Shown here in pieces: positions 1 to 5,655 of a stretch of DNA of 7,441 nucleotides; within the stretch, counting starts at the first letter, position 1, and each line of letters begins with the position of its first letter. The notes under the pieces are model-generated. The model was given only the letters and a program-made list of their open reading frames with translations, searched no databases and had not been told where the DNA came from. Position numbers and translations under genes: made by a program. This stretch comes from Spirochaetia bacterium UBA5550 (GTDB taxonomy: Bacteria > Spirochaetota > UBA4802 > UBA5550): the NCBI GenBank assembly GCA_002425885.1, contig DINC01000211.1, positions 1-7,441 on the forward strand. Direction: 5' to 3'.

Positions 1-252
1 ACTCTTTCAGAGCGGAGTTTCCTTCTTCGAGATGGAACGCCGACTCTTTCAGAAGGAAGTTTCCCTCTCCGAGAGGAAACGCCGAGTCTTTTAGAGGGAA
101 GTTTCCCTCTCCGAGAGGAATCGCCGAGTCTTTCAGAGGGAAGTTTCCCTCTCCGAGAGGGAACGCCGACTCTTTCAGAGGGAAGTTCCCCTCTTGCAGA
201 AGGAACGCCGACACTTTCGGTGCGAAGTCCCCCTCTTAGAGAGGGAATATGG
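1..252. repeat. 42-bp tandem repeat array (six units, left edge open)
   Basis: Six consecutive 42-bp units lie at 1-42, 43-84, 85-126, 127-168, 169-210 and 211-252, with no length variation. A decayed seventh unit appears to begin at 253 (ACTCCTTGAGAGG). Units 2-4 are nearly identical; units 1, 5 and 6 are more diverged, as expected at the edge of a minisatellite. Each typical unit carries the 8-mer AGAGGGAA, its complement TTCCCTCT two bases later, then AGAGGGAA (or AGAGGAAA) again after CCG, so two alternative hairpins share the central arm. There are no unique spacers, so this is not a CRISPR array. The array may continue to the left of the window. Function is unknown. Confidence 0.93.
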
Positions 253-327
253 ACTCCTTGAGAGGAATAATCAGATAATAAAGATAGAAGATTGATTGCT
301 CAGAGTATTAAGAAGACAAATTATTTA

Positions 328-342
328 ACCCCCTCCGGGGGT
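328..342 (-). terminator. Putative terminator hairpin downstream of GH13 gene
   Basis: A perfect 6-bp GC-rich stem, ACCCCC/GGGGGT, has a 3-nt loop. Read on the minus strand it is followed by TTAAATAATTTG, a moderately T-rich tract rather than a clean T run. It lies about 80 bases past the GH13 stop codon. It could act as a weak intrinsic terminator; the lack of a solid U tract limits confidence. Confidence 0.4.
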
Positions 343-372
343 GGCCGCAGAAATTAAATGCAAAGCATGAAG

Positions 373-401
373 TTCAACAGGCCGGGGGCTGAGCTGTTGA
401 A
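373..401 (-). terminator. Stem-loop just past the GH13 stop
   Basis: A perfect 8-bp inverted repeat, TTCAACAG at 373-380 and CTGTTGAA at 394-401, flanks a 13-nt loop that itself contains GCC-GGG-GGC. It begins 22 bases after the minus-strand GH13 stop. No strong T tract follows it on the minus strand, so it may be a transcript-stabilising 3' stem or part of a two-hairpin terminator with 328-342. Confidence 0.35.
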
Positions 402-422
402 GCAGCGTGGGGCGTGAGATCT

Positions 423-2030
423 CTACAGCTCCCCGATCCGCATAAGCACCGTAGCCTCGTAAGGCGCGAGTGTCATTGACAGAGAGGTGAAATGCTCTCT
501 TGATGTCCGGTGCGTTGAGAACATCACTCTCCACTGTCCCCTGCCGCCTGCGTGAACAGATCGCTCCTTCCCTGCGAAGTTAAGTACAATAAAAAAAAGT
601 TCATCTTCATATCTGCGGAAATAACCAAGAGTGTTATTGAAGCCTTTAAGCTCAGGGATGAATTCACCTTCACTGAGGGCTCTGTGCTTCTTCCTCAGAT
701 GGATAAGAGTCCTGTAAAGATTAAGCATTGAATACCTGTCAGCAGTCTCCGCTTTCACATTGAGCTTTTTATAGTCACTGTCAACCGGGAGCCATGGCCT
801 ACCTTTAGTGAACCCTGAATGCTCTCTGCTGTTCCATAGCATCGGAGTGCGCGAACAGTCCCGCCCCCTGTACACAGGCCAGTATCTCCTGCCAAGAGGA
901 TCAACAATCTCGCTTCTGCTGAGACGCGTGTTTTTCATCCCCAGCTCCTCTCCGTAATAAAGAAACGGTGTGCCCTTTATCGTAAGGAGAAACACAGCTG
1001 CAACACGCGCCCGCTTCTCCGAGTCAGCGCCGCCGAGGAACCTGCTCCTGCTGCGGGGCTGGTCGTGATTTGAGAGCACGTTGCAGGGCCATCCGTTTTC
1101 CGGCATAGCCCTGTACCAGTTTTTAATGCAGTTGTAGAAACGCCTTGCGCTCCATAGCCTGTACATAATTGAAAAATCAAAGGCAAGATGAAGCTCATCA
1201 TCACCGCTCCCCATGAACGAAGCAGCAAGCTCCGGGTTCCCCGGCGGCAGTGTGAACACTTCACCCACAGTCATCCGTGCATCATATTCATCAACAACAG
1301 AGCGGAGTTCTCTGAGATAGTCGTGTACCTCCGGGCGGTTCCTGTCGTACTTATGCTTTTCAGGATCAAGGGGCTTTATGGTGAAGGGATTGCTGCGGAA
1401 CTTCTCATCCTTTACAAACCAGTTCACCACGTCGAGCCTGAAGCCGTCCACTCCCCGGTCAAGCCAGAACCGCATCATTTTGTGAATCGATTTTCTCATG
1501 TCAGGATTGCGCCAGTTCAGATCGGGCTGTTCTTTTAAAAAGGAGTGAAGGTAATACTGCTCAGTGCGCGGGTCCCACTCCCATGCGCTACCGCCGAATG
1601 CCGACTTCCAGTTGTTGGGAGCTTTTCCGTTAACGGGATCGTGCCAGATATACCAGCTGCGCCTGCGGTTGTCCCGCGATGACCGTGACTCAATAAACCA
1701 TTTGTGCTGATGGGATGTATGATTGACCACAAGGTCCATAATGATTTTTATCCCGCGAGTGTGCGCCTCTTCGATAAGCCTATCAAAGTCATTAAGTGTA
1801 CGGTAACATGAATCTATATCGTAGTAATCTGAAATGTCGTAACCGAAGTCATACATCGGTGAAGGATTAACAGGGGAGAGCCACACAGCATCAACTCCGA
1901 GCCATGAGAGATAATCAAGTTTGTCGATAATCCCCGGAATATCCCCGACGCCGTCACTGTTGCTGTCAAAAAAACTCCGGGGATAAACCTGGTAGATTAC
2001 ACCTCTCTTCCACCACGGTGCGGCAGGCAT
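423..2030 (-). CDS. GH13 alpha-glucosidase / oligo-1,6-glucosidase-like hydrolase
   Basis: This is a retaining glycoside hydrolase of family 13 (alpha-amylase clan), about 535 residues, the usual length of bacterial alpha-glucosidases and isomaltases. Numbering from the alternative TTG start at 2039 (538 aa), the landmarks are a Ca-loop-like DSNSDGVGD at 25-33, region I DLVVNH 102-107, region V QPDLN 171-175, region II GFRLDVVN with nucleophile D203, region III GE with acid/base E260, and region IV SNHDQPR with D326. Late motifs GTPFLYYGEELGM and SRTPMLWN complete the family pattern. Val after the nucleophile is, from family knowledge, linked to alpha-1,6 preference; this remains an inference. 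There is no signal peptide, so it is cytoplasmic. I chose the ATG at 2030, one base past the TGA (2032-2034) that ends the upstream glycosyltransferase frame, which suggests translational coupling. Trehalose-6-phosphate hydrolase is a less likely alternative. The gene appears intact. Confidence 0.93.
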   Translation of the reverse strand: MPAAPWWKRGVIYQVYPRSFFDSNSDGVGDIPGIIDKLDYLSWLGVDAVWLSPVNPSPMYDFGYDISDYYDIDSCYRTLNDFDRLIEEAHTRGIKIIMDLVVNHTSHQHKWFIESRSSRDNRRRSWYIWHDPVNGKAPNNWKSAFGGSAWEWDPRTEQYYLHSFLKEQPDLNWRNPDMRKSIHKMMRFWLDRGVDGFRLDVVNWFVKDEKFRSNPFTIKPLDPEKHKYDRNRPEVHDYLRELRSVVDEYDARMTVGEVFTLPPGNPELAASFMGSGDDELHLAFDFSIMYRLWSARRFYNCIKNWYRAMPENGWPCNVLSNHDQPRSRSRFLGGADSEKRARVAAVFLLTIKGTPFLYYGEELGMKNTRLSRSEIVDPLGRRYWPVYRGRDCSRTPMLWNSREHSGFTKGRPWLPVDSDYKKLNVKAETADRYSMLNLYRTLIHLRKKHRALSEGEFIPELKGFNNTLGYFRRYEDELFFIVLNFAGKERSVHAGGRGQWRVMFSTHRTSREHFTSLSMTLAPYEATVLMRIGEL

Positions 2031-2136
2031 CTCAGGCAAGCCCTGTGTCTTTAAGGAGTTTCCCGATTATACTGTCCGCAGTGAAGAACTTTGACCTCTC
2101 CAGTGCCGCAGCATTCATCTTATCCCTTGTTCCGCT

Positions 2137-4188
2137 TTAGCTGAAGTGAATAACCACAGCGTCAGCCATCTTCTCTTTTGTGTTTACAAGGTATCCCGAT
2201 TTATCATTTTCTATGATGTCTCTGGGCCCCTTGGTGTTGTATGATACAACGGGGCATCCGCAGCTGAAAGCTTCAACTATTACGTTGCCGAATGTGTCAA
2301 ACCTCGAAGGGAGTATCAGCAGGTCAGCAGCAGAGTATATGTCAGGGAGAGAGTTGTGCTCCACCCATCCGAGAAACTTCGCGTCAGGGATCTCTTTTTT
2401 TAGTTTCTCCTCTTCCGGCCCTTTACCCGCAATAACCAGTTTGAGGCCGGGGATTGCTTTTTTTGCTTTACTGTATATGAAGGGGAGTTCGTTCACACCC
2501 TTCTCTTCACTAATTCTTCCCACATAGAGAAGTACAGGCTCTTTGTCGTCAATGCCGAACATCTTCTTCTTTGTTACATCTGTCTTTTTGAATTTTTCAT
2601 CAACCCAGTGAGAAGTCAGTTTAACCTCAGTCTTTTTGAACTCCATCTCCGGCCCGCTGAACCACTTCTTCTGTTCCTTGTTAAGCACCAGCACCCCGTC
2701 ATAAGACCTGTAAAAGCCTCGCAGTATCCTCCTGAGCCTGTTCATCGCAGGGTCAGAGAAGTTCAGAGTATCCTTGGCGAATGTGATCCAGTCTGTGTGT
2801 ACAAAGAAGTAGGCAGGCACTGAGTATGCACTTTTAAGAAATATTGATACGAGTCCCATGGGCCCCTCAGTGGAACAGAGTATACGGTCATATTCCCCCT
2901 TCCTGAACTGTTTGTGTATATCAAGAATATTCGGTATCCTGATAGGCTGATCCTTGTAGAATGGAGGTGTATAAACCGCAACAGGTTTTACCACCACAAG
3001 GTGCTCCTCCGGTTTAAGAGTGTCGCTGCATACCAGCAGGTCAATGGGGAGATTTCTCTCCTGTATCTCATCCAGCATGTGCCGCAAAGACATCGAGACT
3101 CCATTACCGTCTTCGAATGTGTCTGTGAGCCAGAGCATTCTTTCAGGAAACCTCAAGTCATCAAGCTTTTCGGAGAAGGCGTTCAGCATCTTCCGTGCTT
3201 TGTACATCACCCTGCTTGAAGCATAACTTGCCGAAGAGATAACTGTTGAAGCAAGAAAGGGGAAGGTGAGCCCGTCAAGGAAGTCCGGAGCGTTGATGCT
3301 CGATATTCCGTTTCTCGCGCTTTTCTCTTTTCTGCCATTGCTTTCGAAAATCCGTCTAACATGGCCCGGTATCTCAAGGGTGCTGATAAAACCTTCAGCA
3401 CTTTTAAGCGCGTCATCACCACTTAAGTTCAGCGCTTTGAGTTTATCATTAAGCCTGCTGAACATCAGGTTAAAGAGAGATCTGTGTATCTCTTCAATGG
3501 ATTTATCAAAGGACTCAGCCATTTTCTCCGGGGTTTTATTCCGTACATCAGCCATTGATGCCGCTTCTGTGAATATAGGCTTGTAGTCTTTCGGCACCAT
3601 AAGTTTCTTTGCAAAACCGGGAGCGTCACCAAGCAGACATTCATGGAACAGCGTGAGAAAGTTTACAGTGAGTTTGTGTCTCTGAAGTTCGGAGAATCCG
3701 TTAATTACCATAAAAGATAACAGCTTATCCTGCGTTGAACCTTTATGCAGCAGCAGCCTCAGAAGTCCGGGGTCCTTCATGTTCATTACAATCTGGCAGA
3801 AGTAATCCAGAAAGGATACTGTCATCTTTTCTGTGTTGTTATAACCGCCGAAGGGAGCAGCATCGCCGTCAAGAAGAGCTTCAAGTGCAAGAACACTTGC
3901 CGGTTTGTCTTTCAGCTTTTTCTGTAAGTTCTTCACATAAAGCCTTGTACCTGTGAGACCGGTGAATATACCCATGTGGGAATCTGAACCGCCGTATCCT
4001 CTCCTTGTGTAAGGGTTACGGCAGAAGTCAGAAGCTTTAATGCCGAATTTTTTTTCATATTTTTCGATGGAGTTACGGGTCATTGACTCCACCCATTTTT
4101 TAACAAGGAGGTTCTGCCATGTGTCCCTCTGGCCGTTAATCACTTCAAATCTTTCAAATACAATGGACATCTTATCAAAGAACTCCAA
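2137..4188 (-). CDS. C-terminal fragment: PHP C-terminus plus GT4 glycosyltransferase domain
   Basis: This open frame of 683 codons starts at a TTG that is an internal Leu codon of the fused gene, so it is probably not a real start. Residues 1-80 are the end of a PHP domain (GGSDSH at 66-71, metal-ligand motif). Residues 80-340 are a mostly helical linker I cannot assign. Residues 350-683 are a GT-B fold glycosyltransferase of the GT4 type. GRISEEKG at 557-564 is the donor-binding loop; D631 and E639 replace the usual E-x7-E as D-x7-E, a common variant; GPRDII follows at 654-659. GT4 enzymes retain anomeric configuration and use nucleotide sugars; donor and acceptor are unknown here. It ends at TAA 2137-2139, but homology-like sequence continues in frame to 2035. 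The truncation would remove the C-terminal helix that packs back on the N-lobe. Confidence 0.8.
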   Translation of the reverse strand: MEFFDKMSIVFERFEVINGQRDTWQNLLVKKWVESMTRNSIEKYEKKFGIKASDFCRNPYTRRGYGGSDSHMGIFTGLTGTRLYVKNLQKKLKDKPASVLALEALLDGDAAPFGGYNNTEKMTVSFLDYFCQIVMNMKDPGLLRLLLHKGSTQDKLLSFMVINGFSELQRHKLTVNFLTLFHECLLGDAPGFAKKLMVPKDYKPIFTEAASMADVRNKTPEKMAESFDKSIEEIHRSLFNLMFSRLNDKLKALNLSGDDALKSAEGFISTLEIPGHVRRIFESNGRKEKSARNGISSINAPDFLDGLTFPFLASTVISSASYASSRVMYKARKMLNAFSEKLDDLRFPERMLWLTDTFEDGNGVSMSLRHMLDEIQERNLPIDLLVCSDTLKPEEHLVVVKPVAVYTPPFYKDQPIRIPNILDIHKQFRKGEYDRILCSTEGPMGLVSIFLKSAYSVPAYFFVHTDWITFAKDTLNFSDPAMNRLRRILRGFYRSYDGVLVLNKEQKKWFSGPEMEFKKTEVKLTSHWVDEKFKKTDVTKKKMFGIDDKEPVLLYVGRISEEKGVNELPFIYSKAKKAIPGLKLVIAGKGPEEEKLKKEIPDAKFLGWVEHNSLPDIYSAADLLILPSRFDTFGNVIVEAFSCGCPVVSYNTKGPRDIIENDKSGYLVNTKEKMADAVVIHFS

Positions 4189-4691
4189 GGGGAGCTGTTC
4201 ATTATCCTGATAGTGGTAGAGGGGGTGCGCCCATATGTGGGTATATTGTTTTCCAGTGCGAATCTCTGGAACCTGTATGTATCGTTTCTCAGTTTAAGGA
4301 GCTTCTCCTCCTGCGCCGGGGTAAAACCGTAAGCAAGGACGTGTATCTTTGCGTCATAGTCAGGGACAGTGCAGCTGAACTCAGCTCCAGTAAGAATGTC
4401 GTATCCCTTATCCTGCAGTTCATAACATGACCGGGCATTGTTGTGATTTGTCACAGTGAATGTATTGCATTTGTGCTCTTTCAGCGTAGCTATAAGGTCT
4501 TCTGAGGGGAGCCATGTCTCCGGTATGTTCAGCATCCTCCCTACAATCTCATCAGGTTCACTGCTGTTCCTGTCGTGGCAGTGAAGGTCAATGGTGAGAG
4601 CTTCATTTTCCGGAAACCTCAGGGACTGCTCGTAATTGAAAACCGACATCTCCCTGTTGATCTTTTCAAAAAATGTTTCTCTGTAATTCAT
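4140..4691 (-). CDS. N-terminal fragment: PHP-domain metal-dependent hydrolase
   Basis: This open frame of 183 codons starts at ATG 4691 with GGAG 5 nt upstream. Residues 1-151 are the first part of a PHP (polymerase and histidinol phosphatase) domain: DLHCHD 35-40 with the H-x-H metal pair, TNHNNAR 81-87, GAEFSC 102-107 and IHVLAYGF 116-123. PHP domains are metal-dependent phosphoesterases; fused to glycosyltransferases their role is not established to my knowledge. Residues 152-183 are out-of-frame read-through after the one-base slip near 4239 and match nothing. The PHP fold's later ligands (AHPLYHY, GSDSH) are in the downstream frame, so this fragment alone cannot form a complete metal centre. 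The N in TNHN stands where many PHP proteins have TDH. Confidence 0.8.
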   Translation of the reverse strand: MNYRETFFEKINREMSVFNYEQSLRFPENEALTIDLHCHDRNSSEPDEIVGRMLNIPETWLPSEDLIATLKEHKCNTFTVTNHNNARSCYELQDKGYDILTGAEFSCTVPDYDAKIHVLAYGFTPAQEEKLLKLRNDTYRFQRFALENNIPTYGRTPSTTIRIMNSSPWSSLIRCPLYLKDLK

Positions 4692-4694
4692 AAA

Positions 4695-4700
4695 TTCTCC
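4695..4700 (-). promoter_or_regulatory. Shine-Dalgarno of the PHP-GT gene
   Basis: The minus strand reads GGAGAA just before TTTATG. GGAG (4697-4700) sits 5 nt upstream of the ATG at 4691, which fixes that start. Confidence 0.7.
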
Positions 4701-4723
4701 GGTTCTTTATTCTTTTCTTATAA

Positions 4724-4746
4724 TTTATTCTTCTGCGGAGAATAAA
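4724..4746. promoter_or_regulatory. Inverted repeat in leader/promoter of the PHP-GT gene
   Basis: TTTATTCT (4724-4731) and AGAATAAA (4739-4746) form a perfect 8-bp inverted repeat around a 7-nt loop. It lies 33-55 bases upstream of the PHP-GT start codon. It could be an operator or a hairpin in the 5' leader. No convincing -35/-10 pair could be placed around it, so its position relative to the promoter is unknown. Confidence 0.4.
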
Positions 4747-4799
4747 CCCTCTTTTTGTTAAGAAAATATAAGGGGGATGTTCAGATTATGTTAATTCTG

Positions 4800-4862
4800 C
4801 CCTCACCCCCCGGACCCCTCTCCCTTTTTGAAAAATTGAAGAGGGAGAGGTGGAGGTCAGAG
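4800..4862. repeat. Palindromic REP/MITE-like intergenic element
   Basis: CCTCTCCC at 4817-4824 pairs perfectly with GGGAGAGG at 4843-4850. Inside is TTTTTGAAAAA; outside, CCTCACC and GGAGGTCAGAG form a poorer outer arm. The C-rich left half and G-rich right half (CCTCACCCC... CCTCTCCC... GGGAGAGG...) resemble a class of short palindromic interspersed elements seen between genes in many bacteria. Only one copy is visible here, so its repeated nature is inferred. Confidence 0.5.
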
Positions 4863-4988
4863 TCAAAAAAAATCAGACTTCAAGCAGCAATAATCAGATC
4901 AGTTTACAGCTCTTCATGCTGTCGTTCGCAGCTTTTACGAAAAGTGATAGAATCTAATAGTACGATGGGGAAATTATATGGTGTAATG

Positions 4989-5423
4989 TTATATAAAGCC
5001 TGCTTTACGGTTCAAAGCAGCCTTACCGGAGCTGTATGCTATCCTCAACGGAGAGGAATCGGATAGAATTCGAAGCGGTATAGGAGCAATATAGGAAACA
5101 GCCGGTAGAAGAGATACGGTTGATGTCAGATCTGTTTCTTTCGCAGCATTAAGTATAAATGATGAGATAAAGAAATTATATCCTGTACGCTTTTTCATTG
5201 CGGCTTTTAATTTCCAGAGGTTTTTCTCTTCTGCTGTTAATAATTTCCATGAGTTTACAGCTTCAGCAAAGAGGTCACGGTTCTTCTGCTGTGCTTCTGT
5301 TCTGGGATTGCGCGGGATAACATGTGACCTTACGCATGTTTTACCCATCCTGCTGTAATAAATAAGCCTTCCGATGTTACCTTTGAAATTCATAAATGCG
5401 GGGTTGAGTTCAGCTGTTGCCAT
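4989..5423 (-). CDS. Hypothetical protein with NPRTxxQQ...TGYNxFIS signature
   Basis: This 144-residue protein has no recognised function. The core runs from about residue 9 to 90: FMNFKGNIGRLIYYSRMGKT, then NPRTEAQQKNRDLFAEAVNSW (39-59, in two overlapping parts), LTAEEKNLWK (62-71), and TGYNFFISSFI (80-90). Spaced Trp residues and helical segments like these occur in a family of short uncharacterised bacterial and phage-associated proteins; I recognise the pattern but cannot name a domain. There is no signal peptide; residues 106-120 are hydrophobic but short. I chose ATG 5423 because GGAG at 5430-5433 lies 6 nt upstream. The ATG at 5435 has no ribosome site, and a start at 5555 would read through the promoter and the palindrome. 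It is divergent from the MmeI-like gene. The C-terminal 50 residues look unlike the core and may be poorly conserved. Confidence 0.7.
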   Translation of the reverse strand: MATAELNPAFMNFKGNIGRLIYYSRMGKTCVRSHVIPRNPRTEAQQKNRDLFAEAVNSWKLLTAEEKNLWKLKAAMKKRTGYNFFISSFILNAAKETDLTSTVSLLPAVSYIAPIPLRILSDSSPLRIAYSSGKAALNRKAGFI

Positions 5424-5429
5424 TGCTTT

Positions 5430-5433
5430 CTCC
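5430..5433 (-). promoter_or_regulatory. Shine-Dalgarno that decides the hypothetical gene's start
   Basis: GGAG on the minus strand overlaps the upstream ATG (5433-5435) and lies 6 nt before the ATG at 5421-5423, favouring the downstream start. Confidence 0.6.
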
Positions 5434-5451
5434 ATTTTATCTGTATTTATA

Positions 5452-5481
5452 TATATACGGCAGAAGAGGGGATTTTGTAAA
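5452..5481 (-). promoter_or_regulatory. Putative sigma70 promoter of the hypothetical gene
   Basis: On the minus strand TTTACA (5476-5481) matches the -35 consensus at five of six bases. After 18 bases comes TATATA (5452-5457) as -10, inside a TA-rich run. Transcription would start near 5445, giving a leader of about 20 bases that includes the ribosome site. Confidence 0.5.
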
Positions 5482-5503
5482 ATTTTTTTTATGCTGTATG
5501 CAG

Positions 5504-5553
5504 GGAGGGCACGGGTACGGACGCGATTAATCGCGTCCGTACTTGCGCCCTCC
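5504..5553. repeat. 50-bp palindromic element in the divergent promoter region
   Basis: Arms 5504-5528 and 5529-5553 are inverted copies. The inner 14 bases of each arm (GTACGGACGCGATT and its complement) form a perfect 28-bp palindrome centred between 5528 and 5529. After a 4-base mismatch (ACGG against TTGC) the outer GGAGGGC/GCCCTCC pair again. Its GC-rich arms stand out from AT-rich surroundings. It could be a dispersed palindromic repeat, a cruciform or extended operator for the flanking divergent genes, or a strong transcript hairpin. It lies upstream of the putative promoter for the minus-strand gene. Confidence 0.85.
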
Positions 5554-5642
5554 ATGTTTTATGCTTGAATTTTTTTATGAAAAGATGAGTTTAAATACAG
5601 CATATAAAGAATTGCCGGATTTCTTATTGCTGATAAAAGATA

Positions 5643-5647
5643 AAGGA
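5643..5647 (+). promoter_or_regulatory. Shine-Dalgarno of the MmeI-like gene
   Basis: AAGGA lies 8 nt upstream of the ATG at 5656-5658, supporting that start. No strong promoter was seen; TTGAAT at 5565 is a possible -35 without a good -10. Confidence 0.55.
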
Positions 5648-5655
5648 TATATAAA

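Larger units (their letters stand above)
253..422. other. Non-coding gap between repeat array and GH13 gene
   Basis: No credible gene is seen here. 253-327 is AT-rich and carries the degraded end of the repeat array. 328-342 and 373-401 are hairpins described separately, and ATGC-AAA-GCAT at 358-368 is a further small dyad. The gap lies downstream of the minus-strand GH13 gene, so its likely role is transcript termination. Confidence 0.6.
2032..4691 (-). pseudogene. PHP-domain/GT4 glycosyltransferase fusion gene, broken by frameshift and nonsense codon
   Basis: Two frames on this strand join into one protein. The N-terminal frame reads ...ENNIP up to CCC at 4239-4241. The next frame, shifted by one base, continues IWAHPLYHYQDNEQLPLEFF, which supplies the PHP histidines expected there. 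Restoring one base makes the span exactly 887 codons. The frame then meets TAA at 2137-2139 and continues open for 34 codons (from SGTRDKMNAAALERSKFF, a typical GT4 C-terminal helix) to TGA at 2032-2034. Composite landmarks are HCH at 37-39, GAEF near 104, GSDSH at 235-239, GRISEEKG at 725-732, D-x7-E at 799-807 and the stop at codon 852. Two lesions suggest decay, or assembly error. No canonical slippery heptamer is seen, which argues against programmed frameshifting. The start at 4691 has a GGAG ribosome site 5 nt upstream. Confidence 0.8.
4692..4988. other. Intergenic region between hypothetical gene and PHP-GT gene
   Basis: About 300 bases without a gene. It holds the PHP-GT ribosome site, the dyad at 4724-4746 and a GC-rich palindromic element at 4800-4862. 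The A run at 4865-4872 reads as eight T on the minus strand, but no clear stem precedes it, so I do not call a terminator for the hypothetical gene. The remainder, 4873-4988, is AT-rich with only a weak CAGC/GCTG stem near 4910. Confidence 0.55.

Noticed and set aside
1..252. CRISPR array
   Set aside because: The whole 42-bp unit is conserved from copy to copy and there are no unique spacers.
325..534. Minus-strand frame of 69 codons
   Set aside because: It overlaps the GH13 C-terminus in another frame, crosses both hairpins and has no family resemblance.
1188..1538. Plus-strand frame of 116 codons inside the GH13 gene
   Set aside because: It is antisense to a gene with complete catalytic motifs and has no ribosome site or domain pattern.
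2180..3956. Several plus-strand frames of 60-115 codons opposite the glycosyltransferase
   Set aside because: All are antisense shadows of the PHP-GT frame; none shows a recognisable protein.
4236..4245. Programmed -1 ribosomal frameshift joining the PHP halves
   Set aside because: No canonical slippery heptamer or obvious downstream stimulatory structure is seen, and a second lesion in the same gene favours decay or error.
4755..5066. Plus-strand frame of 103 codons across the intergenic region
   Set aside because: It runs through the palindromic element and the 3' end of the hypothetical gene, with low-complexity residues.
5374..5568. Plus-strand frame of 64 codons over the divergent spacer
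   Set aside because: It crosses the promoter and the 50-bp palindrome and is antisense to the start of the hypothetical gene.
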